Source of the DNA: Imhoffiella purpurea
GTDB taxonomy: Bacteria; Pseudomonadota; Gammaproteobacteria; Chromatiales; Chromatiaceae
Direction of reading: 5' to 3'
Length of the DNA: 64,000 nt
Assembly: GCF_000585215.1 (NCBI RefSeq)
Contig: NZ_AONC01000003.1
Span: 1 to 64,000 of the forward strand
Made by a program: the position numbers and the translations under genes. The notes beneath the pieces are model-generated. The model saw only the letters and a program-made list of their open reading frames with translations, ran no database searches and was not told where the DNA came from. This document shows positions 1-8,424 of the stretch, piece by piece. The first letter of the stretch is position 1. Each line of letters starts with the position of its first letter.

Positions 1-1
1 G

Positions 2-334
2 GACCGGGCCAGCGCCACGGCCAAGGAGGACGCGACCCGGGCGGCGTTGCTGGGCGACGTTCAGGCGCTGTGCGAGCAGGCGCATCAGGTCCTGGCCCTG
101 GATGCCGCGCACCAGTTCGCCCGCGATCAGCTCACCTACCAGCAGCAGCGGGTGGACCAGGGCATCGACCCGGCCGATTCGCTGTGGAACGCGGCGAGCG
201 CCTTCCAGGTCGCCAAGCATCAGTGGGAGCAGGAGGCCGCGAAGCTCGACACGCGGCGCCTGACTCTCGCGCGTCACTACGGCGGGCAGGAATGGCTGCG
301 GCTCCGGGTCCTCTTCGAGGCCATGACCCAATGA
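2..334 (+). CDS. Partial hypothetical protein (C-terminal part, N-terminus outside window)
   Basis: The frame is open from the left edge to a TGA at 332-334, giving about 110 residues of an alanine- and glutamine-rich, probably alpha-helical protein with no signal peptide or membrane segment. The true start lies outside the window; a TTG at 47 is possible but no ribosome binding site favours it. The stop overlaps the next start in an ATGA, so the two genes are very likely translated together, which suggests a functional link with the membrane ATPase that follows. I do not recognise the family. Confidence 0.55.
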   Translation, partial: DRASATAKEDATRAALLGDVQALCEQAHQVLALDAAHQFARDQLTYQQQRVDQGIDPADSLWNAASAFQVAKHQWEQEAAKLDTRRLTLARHYGGQEWLRLRVLFEAMTQ

Positions 335-1350
335 GCGCGACACCGGAGCTTGACCGCAACCACACTGAGGCCCCGGCCGACACAGACGCACGGAGCACAC
401 CGGAGCCGATCGCCGAGGAGCGGATCTTCGTTGGGCGCCGCCTGGAGATCAGCCAAATCACGAGCGCGTTGCTCAAGGGCTCCTCGGTCATCGTCAAGGG
501 CCGGGCCGGGATCGGCAAGCGGACGCTGCTCGGGAAGGTTCGAGAGGAGCTGGCGACGCAGCGGGTGTGCCTCGCGCCCTCGATGTCGACCGTCAAACAG
601 ATGGCCGCCGACCTGGCCGAGCAAGTGCACGAGGCCATCGGGCTACAGGTGCCCGAGCGGCTGATCCCACCGCGTTTCCGGGCGATGGCCGAGCGGACCG
701 GCGCGGTCCCCTTCCGCCACATCAAACGCAACCTCTCGCGCGAGCCCGTGGCCGATCAGCTCGCGCTGGTCATGCAGTCGTTGAAGAAACGCGACGATGT
801 GATCCTGTTCGTCGAGGCCCTCGAGGTGCCGCCGACCCAGGCCGATTTCTTGGCGCAGATCGCCGAGCACTGCCAACTGTGCGCCGCGATGGACTCTGAC
901 AACCGCCGCGTCAGAATCCAACGGCTCTTGTGGAAGTTCCAGGCGACCGTGGAGATCAAGCCGCTGGTCTCGCCCGTGGTGCGTGAGTGGGTGGAGCTAT
1001 GGCTGGAGCGTCACCCGCTGGCCTTCGAGTCGAACCGCATCCGTAAGGCGTTCATCCGGGGCGTGGCGCGAGACTCCAACGGGGTGCCCGCCGCCGTCCA
1101 GGGGATTCTGGACTTCGCCCTCACCGAGCATGCCGTGACCCGCTCGACACTGCGCGAGATGGAGCACGACGCCGCGATCTACTACCTCGACATGACGCCG
1201 ATCCTGGTGATCGTCTCGGTGGGGTTCATGGCCTTGCGCTACATCAGCCGGGGCATGGGCATGAAGGAAATGATGGTCATGGCCGGGGTTGGGACCAGCA
1301 TGTTCTATCTGCTCCTCTACTTCGGGCGGATGATGCAGAAGCGGAGATAG
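331..1350 (+). CDS. Predicted membrane-anchored AAA/STAND-like ATPase with degenerate nucleotide-binding motifs
   Basis: The start is set by an ATGA overlap with the upstream gene and gives 339 residues. Near residue 50 is a P-loop-like stretch, GRAGIGKRTLL, in which the usual Thr/Ser after GK is Arg. The likely Walker B strand (ILFVEAL) lacks the expected Asp. A basic helical lid follows, and the last ~60 residues contain two hydrophobic segments (around 290-305 and 315-330), so the protein is probably C-terminally anchored with its ATPase-like domain in the cytoplasm. It sits in a coupled cluster with the genes either side. The fold call rests on motif pattern only; substrate and partner are unknown. 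Confidence 0.6.
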   Translation: MSATPELDRNHTEAPADTDARSTPEPIAEERIFVGRRLEISQITSALLKGSSVIVKGRAGIGKRTLLGKVREELATQRVCLAPSMSTVKQMAADLAEQVHEAIGLQVPERLIPPRFRAMAERTGAVPFRHIKRNLSREPVADQLALVMQSLKKRDDVILFVEALEVPPTQADFLAQIAEHCQLCAAMDSDNRRVRIQRLLWKFQATVEIKPLVSPVVREWVELWLERHPLAFESNRIRKAFIRGVARDSNGVPAAVQGILDFALTEHAVTRSTLREMEHDAAIYYLDMTPILVIVSVGFMALRYISRGMGMKEMMVMAGVGTSMFYLLLYFGRMMQKRR

Positions 1351-1353
1351 GCG

Positions 1354-2457
1354 ATGCTGACACCGACCCACCTCTTGTTCGCGCAGAGCGCTTACCTGAC
1401 CACCTGTGTCGTGGCGGCGCATCCGCCCGCGCCCGAGGAGGCCGCCGTGGCGTTGCTCGGGGCGACCCTGCCGGACCTCGATAGCCGCGCCTCCTACATC
1501 GGGCGCATCCTGCGGCTGACCTCGGATCTCATCGAGCGGTACTTCGGGCATCGCTCCTTCACCCATTCGCTCCTCGTTCAGCTCATCGCCGGAGGACTGG
1601 CGGTTTGGCTGCTGCCGGACGGCTACGGCCTGGCGTTGATGGCCGGCTGGGTCTCGCACTCCTGGGCGGACATGATGACCCCCGGCGGAGTTTCGTGGTT
1701 CTGGCCCTCTCGGATTCGCTGTGTGCTGCCCGGAAATCCGGACTTCAGGATGGAGCTTGGCAAGGGCGGCGAGATGGGCTTCATGCTCGTCATGACATTG
1801 CTCGGTGTGGTCATGATGCCGCTGGCCGCGACAGGCAAAGGGACCACGGGCTTGCTGCGCGGGGCGCTCGGGGATATGGAGATGGTGCGTCGAGAGTATG
1901 ACCAGTATCAGGGCGGGTATCTGTTCTCTGTCCAGATCACGGGGAAGGACAACCGGACCTCGGCGGACATCTCGGGAACCTACTCGGTTCAGGGTCCGTG
2001 GCGCGATGCGGGGCTGATCCTCGACACGCCAGACGGCCCTCGGTCGCTGTGCCCGTCGAGCGCCTGCCAGTGGTACAGCGCCCATGCCGGACTCAACCGG
2101 GGCGAGCCGATCAAGACCTCGACCGTGAGCGTGAGCGCTGGCCTGCTGGCAGTGTCCGAGCTGCGCGAGCGCGTCTCCGAGCTGACCCAGGCCGGGGAGG
2201 TCTTCCTACTCGGGACCGCCCAGGCGGAAGGCGTCAAGGCGCAGCCGCCAACCCTCGAGGTCACCACCGACACGCTGACCTTCGCCTATGCCGCTCCCGC
2301 GATCCTGGAGCCGTTCCAGGGACGCACGCTGCGCAATGCAGACCTCACCATCCAGGTGCGGCACAGCCCGGATATCGCGCTACCAGCGGCGAGCCGAGCA
2401 CCGATCCAGGCGCGCAACGAGGACATTCCGGCCCTGCTCGAACGGTGGCTGAAATGA
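1354..2457 (+). CDS. YdjM-family membrane-bound metal-dependent hydrolase (DUF457-like)
   Basis: A 367-residue protein starting 3 bp after the ATPase gene. The N-terminal ~190 residues match the YdjM/DUF457 pattern: DLD near residue 41, the GHRSFTHS motif near 65-72, a further HSWAD around 103-107, and three to four hydrophobic segments. These His/Asp residues are the presumed metal ligands. The C-terminal ~170 residues form a predicted soluble domain outside the usual family core. E. coli ydjM is LexA-regulated, but no LexA box is visible here. The exact substrate of the family is not established. Confidence 0.75.
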   Translation: MLTPTHLLFAQSAYLTTCVVAAHPPAPEEAAVALLGATLPDLDSRASYIGRILRLTSDLIERYFGHRSFTHSLLVQLIAGGLAVWLLPDGYGLALMAGWVSHSWADMMTPGGVSWFWPSRIRCVLPGNPDFRMELGKGGEMGFMLVMTLLGVVMMPLAATGKGTTGLLRGALGDMEMVRREYDQYQGGYLFSVQITGKDNRTSADISGTYSVQGPWRDAGLILDTPDGPRSLCPSSACQWYSAHAGLNRGEPIKTSTVSVSAGLLAVSELRERVSELTQAGEVFLLGTAQAEGVKAQPPTLEVTTDTLTFAYAAPAILEPFQGRTLRNADLTIQVRHSPDIALPAASRAPIQARNEDIPALLERWLK

Positions 2458-2549
2458 CATCGGCGCCCCGCGAGCTGGCACGCGAGCTTGCGCAGCTGAG
2501 TTTGAGTCAGTGACAAAAAAATCCGTTCAAAACTCGACAGGAGGACGGC

Positions 2550-3092
2550 ATGACAGGATTCCGCATCCCGTGGCACCGCTTGGTTCCGCATCATCAGAGA
2601 GTCACCGTGTTTTGGATCGTCTCGGGGTTGGGAATCGCCGCGCCCTGGCTGTTGGGCGATGGGTTCCTGTTCGCCCCCCGATCAGAGAGCGCGTGCATCG
2701 TCAACAGCATCTATGACGGCGACACGATGCGGGCGACCTGTGGCGGCAACGAGAAGGTCAAGATCCGGCTGTACTGTATCGACACGCCGGAAATGCAACA
2801 GAAGCCGTGGGGCACCGAGAGCCGCGACCATCTGCGCCGCATCGCCCCTCGCACCGTGCGTCTCGTCGAGCATGACAAGGATCGCTACGGCCGGATCGTC
2901 GGCGAGGTCTTCAACGACGAAACGAGCCTGAATCTCGCGATGGTCGCTGCCGGGCACGCCGCCGTTTACCCGAAATACTGCTCCGAGTCGCGCTTCTTCC
3001 AGGCTCAGAACCGGGCCAAGTCGCAGCGGCTGGGGATCTGGGAGAAGCCGGGCGACCAGCAACGCCCCTGGGAATGGAGGCGCCACAAATGA
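2550..3092 (+). CDS. Thermonuclease (SNase)-like protein with N-terminal membrane anchor
   Basis: A 180-residue protein preceded by a strong AGGAGGA ribosome binding site. Residues ~17-40 form one hydrophobic segment that is either a signal anchor or an uncleaved signal, so the enzyme domain is probably periplasmic. The SNase core is visible: YDGDT (55-59), RLYCIDTPE (73-81) and DRYGRIVGEV (111-120). These supply the calcium-binding acids and the two arginines plus glutamate expected at the active site. Family members cleave DNA or RNA to 3'-phosphonucleotides. The stop overlaps the next start in ATGA. Confidence 0.82.
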   Translation: MTGFRIPWHRLVPHHQRVTVFWIVSGLGIAAPWLLGDGFLFAPRSESACIVNSIYDGDTMRATCGGNEKVKIRLYCIDTPEMQQKPWGTESRDHLRRIAPRTVRLVEHDKDRYGRIVGEVFNDETSLNLAMVAAGHAAVYPKYCSESRFFQAQNRAKSQRLGIWEKPGDQQRPWEWRRHK

Positions 3093-3373
3093 CCCGCCGC
3101 GAGGCTGGTTTGACCCTGGTGCTGATGGATCGGTTGCGCACCCAGCGCTTGCCCAGACTTCAGGCCATGCATGCCCGCGTGACGGCCGGAGACTGCCTCG
3201 ACGCGCACGACCTGCGCTATCTGTGTGTGTCGCTGGAGGAGACCCAGCGGATGAAGTCCCCGAGCATTGACACGCGCGAAGCGATCCGCGCGGTCCTGGC
3301 CCGGCTGTATCACGAGATCACCACCCAAGCACTCAGCAACGAACAGGCGAGGTTCCGCCATGCCGCGCATTGA
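3089..3373 (+). CDS. Small protein, homologue of the ORF between hoxY and hoxH
   Basis: A 94-residue protein starting in an ATGA overlap with the nuclease gene. It aligns over its whole length with the small protein encoded at 42847-43134 in the hydrogenase operon. Shared features are EAG near the N-terminus, LMDR/LLDR, the block RTQRLPR, GDxLDxxD, an E-x-Q-x-M stretch, and LYHEIT..AL.NE near the C-terminus. It is soluble, helical and has no cysteines that could bind a cofactor. No function is known to me for the family. A copy away from any hydrogenase gene argues against a purely hydrogenase-specific role. Confidence 0.7.
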   Translation: MTRREAGLTLVLMDRLRTQRLPRLQAMHARVTAGDCLDAHDLRYLCVSLEETQRMKSPSIDTREAIRAVLARLYHEITTQALSNEQARFRHAAH

Positions 3374-3686
3374 AGACGCCGATATGACGCTGGATTGGTT
3401 TGAAGCAGGCGAGGCCATCTTTGAAGCCGCGACCGATGACCCGAGCTGCTACCCGCCGCTCCATGATCCCGAGACCCAGCGTGCGTGGCTGGCGGGATTC
3501 GTCGCAGCCTGGGGCGAGCATGACATGGTCGAAGCTGAGAAGCGGACAGGCGACCCGCGCGACCTACCCATACGAGAGATCCTGGCCCTCAGACTGACCG
3601 ACCACCCCGAGCTGTTGAGCCAACTACAGGAGATCGGCGAGCGTTCCCTCGACGAAGGCGCCTCTTATCGAGTCAAGCGGACATGA
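3360..3686 (+). CDS. Small acidic protein with an Rmf-like motif
   Basis: The ATG at 3360 lies within the end of the preceding gene (14-bp overlap), giving 108 residues. The stretch starting at a Cys near residue 29, with CYPPL..., then QRAWLAGF.AA, resembles the C-terminal half of ribosome modulation factor (E. coli pattern CPY...RSQWLGGW..A). The remaining ~50 residues are unlike Rmf. A ribosome-hibernation-like role is therefore only a suggestion. The stop overlaps the plsC-like gene in ATGA. Confidence 0.55.
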   Translation: MPRIEDADMTLDWFEAGEAIFEAATDDPSCYPPLHDPETQRAWLAGFVAAWGEHDMVEAEKRTGDPRDLPIREILALRLTDHPELLSQLQEIGERSLDEGASYRVKRT

Positions 3687-4342
3687 CGACCCTGGACCTG
3701 GCGCGCTGGGCGGCGGCTCGACTCCTCGCCCTGCGCTATCGGCTCGACATCCGCGACCGCTCGCACCTGCCCGAGACTGGTGCCGTCCTGCTGCTAAGCA
3801 ATCACGCGAGCTGGATCGACTGGCTGTTGATCGGGGTCGCCTCCCCGCGACCCGTGCGCTTCGTCATCGACCGAGGCATCTATCGGCGCTGGTACTGGCG
3901 ATGGCTGCTCGACCGTGTGGGCGTGGTCCCGATCTCCAGGCGGCGGCCGAGACAGGCGCTCGCGACCATCGCCGAGCGGCTGGAGTCCGGCGAAGTGGTG
4001 TGCCTCTTCCCGGAGGGCACCATCACGCGAACCGGAGCCCTGGGAGAGTTCCGACCGGGATTTGAGCGCGCCGCCCGCGCCGTGAGAAGGGGCGTGATCC
4101 TCCCGGTTGCGATCACTGGCACCTGGGGAAGCCAGTTTTCCCGAGGGCGACGGTTGCGAGTCGCGGGACTGCTTCGCCGTCGAGCAATCGGCCTTCGGTT
4201 CGGCCGTCCGCTTGGGTTGGACGTGACAGCCGCCGAGGTTCAGGAGCGAGTCGTCGAATTGCTTGCTGGCTCCGAGGACAGCGTAGAGCGGGCCAGTCAC
4301 GGCGCTTGCAGATCCAGGCCACCCGGAGCCTTCGCCGCTTGA
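3683..4342 (+). CDS. 1-acyl-sn-glycerol-3-phosphate acyltransferase family protein (PlsC-like)
   Basis: A 219-residue protein coupled to the preceding gene by ATGA. Acyltransferase motifs are clear: NHASWIDW (residues ~40-47, the catalytic HX4D) and FPEGTITRTG (~111-120, acceptor binding). Enzymes of this family transfer an acyl chain to lysophosphatidate at the inner membrane. It is the last gene of the co-directional left cluster. Its position in accessory DNA makes it unlikely to be the essential plsC. Substrate specificity cannot be read from the sequence. Confidence 0.8.
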   Translation: MTTLDLARWAAARLLALRYRLDIRDRSHLPETGAVLLLSNHASWIDWLLIGVASPRPVRFVIDRGIYRRWYWRWLLDRVGVVPISRRRPRQALATIAERLESGEVVCLFPEGTITRTGALGEFRPGFERAARAVRRGVILPVAITGTWGSQFSRGRRLRVAGLLRRRAIGLRFGRPLGLDVTAAEVQERVVELLAGSEDSVERASHGACRSRPPGAFAA

Positions 4343-4853
4343 TCCAGGTGTGGCGGCCCCGGCCACCCTGGGCAAGCGCCGCGCCCGCCCCGACCGACTC
4401 TGACATCTCCCTCCCGGCCCCCGCTGGGGGTGCATTGCGCGCGTCCGCCCGGCTCTTGGCACACACCGCCAACAGCCGTTCGGCCACGACCGACTTTCGA
4501 TGCGGGAGCCCCCGCACCCCTCGGGGTCGCTGTGCTCCAAGGTAGGTCTGCCGCCGCGGGGTCGTGCCCGGCAAACCCCGCCGGTCACTCCTTTCCCGCG
4601 CCGTCAGCCCACCGAGTTCGATCACCCCCGGCCCCCTCAAGGTGGAAGGCATAGCCACGACCTCTGTGGACATCTCCCCCCTGTCCCCCCGCTGGGGGGA
4701 ACGCCCGGTGCACGGCTCACGTCATGGGGCCAGCCATGGGGCGTGGAGACTGGCCGCCTAATTTGCCCGGCGGTACCCATTGGCCTTGACCTCGATCCCG
4801 GCTGAGATGCCCGAGGCAGGCACCAGCAAGGTAAAGGCCACTCGCTCCATGGA
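4343..4853. other. Non-coding stretch with imperfect GC-rich repeats
   Basis: No credible gene is seen in these 511 bases between the convergent plsC-like and SGNH-nuclease genes. Two imperfect copies of a pattern starting GACATCTCC and running into a C-rich then G-rich block lie at about 4402-4440 and 4671-4705. A related fragment is near 15966-15997. They may be decayed mobile-element ends or a small dispersed repeat. No terminator with a clear T-tract was found. Confidence 0.5.
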
Positions 4854-7766
4854 TCAGAGTCCGAGATCTTCGCGGCCCAGGACCAGGCGCACCCCACCAC
4901 TTGTCTCGAAGCCCTCGCCGGCGACGTCTTCAGAAATGAGCCCCTCTAGGTCAAGCCCCGAAAGCTCCGCCAGGATATGGATTGGCACTCGGTGCGTCTT
5001 GTAATCGCCGAACGCCTCCTCGACTGAGGGGATCAGGTTTTTCTGGGTGTGCAGATAGCCGACCGCCCGAAAGCGGCCCGACTGCTCGGCGATGGCGACC
5101 TTCCAGTAATCCGCAGGCACCTGCACCAAGCCGCGATAGAGTGGATCGTCGGGTCGGAACAAAGGACCGGTGAAGATCGACAGTCGTGCCGCGTTCTCCT
5201 CCGCCCAGTCGAGCAGGTAGTTCTCCAGCTCGAGCCAGCTCTTCTGATTGAGCCGAGCGTGCTGCGGAGCGCACACTGTGTAGTGGAAGGTATCGGCCTC
5301 GGCAAAGCGTGCCTCTGCCTCGCTTCCCCACATGGGAGCCACACGTCGCACCAAATGGCCGCGGTCATAGTCGTTGTTGACATAGGCCTCGTTGCCGATC
5401 TGCTCGGTGCGTGTGAGCCGCGGATCGTGGCGCCAAGCCCCGCGCCGCTTCAGCCGCTTGAGGCGCGTGCCATCGACATTGCATGCCGTGACCATCGGCA
5501 GCTTCCTGGTCGCATGCATCACCACCGAGAAATGCATGTAGGTTAGGTCCGCGCGTCCATCCACCTCGCGGACACCATTCCCGCCCTGGGGCAGCGGCAG
5601 CGATATTGGTTTGTTGAGGAAATTAGGGTCGTATCCGGCCACCTCGCGCCAACGATCGACGCCAAAGGCCGCCTCTTCCAGATCGACGCGCCGATAATTA
5701 AGGGTATCGCCCGTCAGCGATGGCATCAGACCGGATTCGCCAGGACGCAGCGGCTGCGGCTGTAACGCAGGCATGATAGGCGCGCTGACGGGTGTGTCCG
5801 CGTCTAGGAGCGCGAGGATCTTCTGCGCATCCCGATCACCCTGAGTGGCCGCCTCGCGTAGGCGCGCGAAGATCCGACTGATGCGGATGCCCCGGTTGGC
5901 AATCCACTTGTCGCTGCCTTTGGGATCCGGAACCGAGCGGTGATGCAACGCCACCGGTAGCCATTGATCGTTGAGCACAGGTGCACCAGAGGAGCCGGGC
6001 TCGGTGTCGGTGGTGTAATAGATGAAATCACCCTTCACCCCGAGAATACGGCTGTCGCGTAGCGCGATGCTCTTGAGCCCGCCGCTCGGGTGCTGAATGA
6101 TGGACACGGGCTCATTCTTGATTGCCTTGCCGGATTCCTCGATCAGGGTGAAATGCCCGAGCTCGGTCAAATCTTGGCCCTGATTGTTGACCGGGCGCAC
6201 GGAAACGAAGGTGAAGTCGAGTGCGTCGCGATCCGAGGTAAAGAAGATGTCGCCGGTCAGGTCGAAGCGCTTGCTCGGCATGACCTGGAATTGGTCGTTT
6301 TCCTGGTAGTCGAACACAGCCTTTGCCAAGCGCGCCTCCTCACGGCTGCTCAGCACATGGTTGTTGGTGAGCAGCAGACCAGGCGCGACCAGGAAGCCAG
6401 AACCGGAGCCTGAGGGGATCGCCCCTTGGTAGAAGAGCTGAATCTTGGCCACCGCACGTGCCAGGTGCGCTCCGCGGCTGAGGTAGTTGATCGGAAAGAG
6501 ATTCGAGATGCCAAGGATGCGCTCGAAGGCTTTATCGTCCGCCTCCGGCACCATGTGGCGGCGGGCACGCAGGCGCTTGTCCTGATCCGGCTCGAGCGTC
6601 TGGCGGCGCAGCGCACGAGCGTCCTCGAGAATCTCCCGCTCCAGCGGTGTGGGTCCGGAGGCGATTGCCGCAGCCGCCTGCACTTGCGACGCAGGCCTGA
6701 CGTCGATCAACGCCTCGTCCGTCAGCCCAAGCAGGGCTTCGGCTTGAGCGAACGCTTCGTCTCTGGGGGTCCAGACTTCATCCATCGGAGTGGTGTGACG
6801 TTCTATGCCCCCGGCGGATGTGACCGCGCGACGCTCGTGGCGCATCGCCTCGATCTGCTGCTCGAATAGGTCGGCTACTCGTGCATAGCCGGGGTTGCGT
6901 GGGTGCAGCTCGTCATACCAACTTTGCATACTTGGACCGACGCGACCACGGCAGTCGACGTGACGCACCTGTCCAGGGAAGCGCGATTCCAGTTGTGCAA
7001 GCCGCTCGTTCAGGTGGTCGATCAGATAGCCCGTCACTTCGGGCTGCAGGAATGCGGGAATCCCCAGCCCAGCCATCGGTTCACCGAGCCAGCGCCCATC
7101 TTGGCGGGGCACGGGACGATCATAGCCGTGGAAGAGAACCCCAATCCTTGGATTGACGGCAATCACCTCTTGGATGACGGTCTGATATCCATCCTCGATC
7201 TTGGCCAGCGTAGCGGATAGGACGTCGTGTCGGACGATGTCCTGCACCTCCATGCCCGGGGCATAGGAATGAAGGAGATCCGCTAAATGGCCACCACCAA
7301 GGGCATCATTACCCGAAGCGCTGAAGAGGAAGAAGTCCGCTTGTTCCTCAGCGATGGCATCGCGGTATTCTGCCTCGGCAAGCATGTTCGTCAACGTGTC
7401 CCCGGCGGCCCCGAGCGACAGGATGGCATAACGCTCGGAGAGGTTATCGATCACGTCCTTGAGTCGCACTGGGTACTGAAACCAGCTGTCGCCCTCCGAG
7501 ACGATAATCGGTCCCGTATAGCCTGAGCGGCGCCGCTGGCGATAGCGAAGGGTGCGAATGGCTCGGCTAAGGCCGTTGGCCAGCGCGATGCCGGTATCCG
7601 CCTCAAGCTCGGACTCGCCGGGGCTGCTGCGCAAACGCACGCAGGGCTCAAACGGCCGGCTCGGTTTGCCGTCGTCTAGAAACTCCTGCTGCAGTTTCTC
7701 CAGTGTTTCGAGATCCTCTGCATCGATTGCGGCATTCAGCGCATGCTCGAATTCGGTCGGTGTCAT
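4854..7766 (-). CDS. SGNH/GDSL hydrolase - trypsin-like protease - DNA/RNA non-specific endonuclease fusion
   Basis: A 970-residue three-enzyme protein. The ATG at 7766 is preferred over an upstream frame extension because GAGG lies just upstream and homologous sequence starts soon after. Residues ~85-305 are an SGNH hydrolase: EGDSWFQYP with Ser94, SGND (Asn153), and DELHP (Asp285, His288). Residues ~430-640 are a trypsin-like protease: GSGFLVAPG, LTNNH (His470), ALDF (Asp517), GSSGAP (Ser593). Residues ~690-940 are a NUC1-type nuclease: YDRGHLVRR (His804), then N840, Q841 and W844 as in EndA-type enzymes. There is no signal peptide or membrane segment, so it probably acts in the cytoplasm. 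It stands alone on its strand. The protease may activate or release the nuclease; this is inference. Confidence 0.85.
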   Translation of the reverse strand: MTPTEFEHALNAAIDAEDLETLEKLQQEFLDDGKPSRPFEPCVRLRSSPGESELEADTGIALANGLSRAIRTLRYRQRRRSGYTGPIIVSEGDSWFQYPVRLKDVIDNLSERYAILSLGAAGDTLTNMLAEAEYRDAIAEEQADFFLFSASGNDALGGGHLADLLHSYAPGMEVQDIVRHDVLSATLAKIEDGYQTVIQEVIAVNPRIGVLFHGYDRPVPRQDGRWLGEPMAGLGIPAFLQPEVTGYLIDHLNERLAQLESRFPGQVRHVDCRGRVGPSMQSWYDELHPRNPGYARVADLFEQQIEAMRHERRAVTSAGGIERHTTPMDEVWTPRDEAFAQAEALLGLTDEALIDVRPASQVQAAAAIASGPTPLEREILEDARALRRQTLEPDQDKRLRARRHMVPEADDKAFERILGISNLFPINYLSRGAHLARAVAKIQLFYQGAIPSGSGSGFLVAPGLLLTNNHVLSSREEARLAKAVFDYQENDQFQVMPSKRFDLTGDIFFTSDRDALDFTFVSVRPVNNQGQDLTELGHFTLIEESGKAIKNEPVSIIQHPSGGLKSIALRDSRILGVKGDFIYYTTDTEPGSSGAPVLNDQWLPVALHHRSVPDPKGSDKWIANRGIRISRIFARLREAATQGDRDAQKILALLDADTPVSAPIMPALQPQPLRPGESGLMPSLTGDTLNYRRVDLEEAAFGVDRWREVAGYDPNFLNKPISLPLPQGGNGVREVDGRADLTYMHFSVVMHATRKLPMVTACNVDGTRLKRLKRRGAWRHDPRLTRTEQIGNEAYVNNDYDRGHLVRRVAPMWGSEAEARFAEADTFHYTVCAPQHARLNQKSWLELENYLLDWAEENAARLSIFTGPLFRPDDPLYRGLVQVPADYWKVAIAEQSGRFRAVGYLHTQKNLIPSVEEAFGDYKTHRVPIHILAELSGLDLEGLISEDVAGEGFETSGGVRLVLGREDLGL

Positions 7767-8424
7767 GAAACAGTCCTCGCTCTGGTTGTTGTTGTCGCCG
7801 ACACCTGCGGAGGGTGTGGCGATTGCTCGAGACAGCGAAATCGAGGAGATCGGCGGCGGGAGGGGACCGGAGACGGCGCCGCTGCGAGTGCCAGTATCGA
7901 CCGACCTCGATCGGGGGAAAAATGAAGATTTGATGACGTGGGCTAGGCGCCAAGCGCTCAGCCGTGTTGGCCAGAGAATCCACGTCAGTTGCCTCGCATC
8001 TATCGAAGCCACCCCGTCGAACGGATGCAGGGAGCCACGGCTCCCAATGTGCATATGTGGCTGGCTGAGTATGGCGCCCTGAGAGCGGCACGAAGGTTGT
8101 GGACCTCTGCGTGACGCCGCTCCCCATCATGGTTTCAGAGTGTGCGGGCCCTTACCGGATGCCACCTCTGGCTACTTACCGTTCGGTGCAAGACGGACAC
8201 AGCGTGGCACCTAACATCCGCGCGCGCGACTCGCCCCCGCCGGACGGCGGGGTCTCGACCGCCCGCGCGCGCGGCGTCGGCGTGGCTGAGAGGTGGGTCA
8301 GGGCGCGCGCGGTCGCTCTCGGGCGTCGCGACCCCGGCTTGGCCGTCACGTCGCGCGTTTCACACGGCACTCGCCCAGTCGGCTATGATTTCCGTACAGG
8401 AATCATTATGACGACGGTTTCCAC
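7767..8424. other. Intergenic region between the fusion gene and umuD
   Basis: These 658 bases separate divergently transcribed genes and contain no convincing CDS. A 7-bp-arm hairpin (CCCCGCC/GGCGGGG) lies near 8233-8250, in a run of CG-rich dinucleotides. The right end holds the umuD leader peptide and a palindrome, listed separately. Promoters for both flanking genes must lie here, but none matches consensus well. Confidence 0.5.
8387..8404. promoter_or_regulatory. Palindrome-like operator candidate upstream of umuDC
   Basis: GATTTCCGTACAGGAATC is a near-perfect inverted repeat placed just upstream of the leader peptide and umuD. It overlaps a possible -10 element (TATGAT, 8384-8389). It contains TACAG, one half of a gammaproteobacterial LexA box, but the other half is missing. 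It could be a diverged LexA site or the site of another repressor. Confidence 0.35.

Noticed and set aside
7767-8054. N-terminal extension of the SGNH-protease-nuclease protein
   Set aside because: It lacks a ribosome binding site and domain similarity, while the ATG at 7766 has GAGG upstream.
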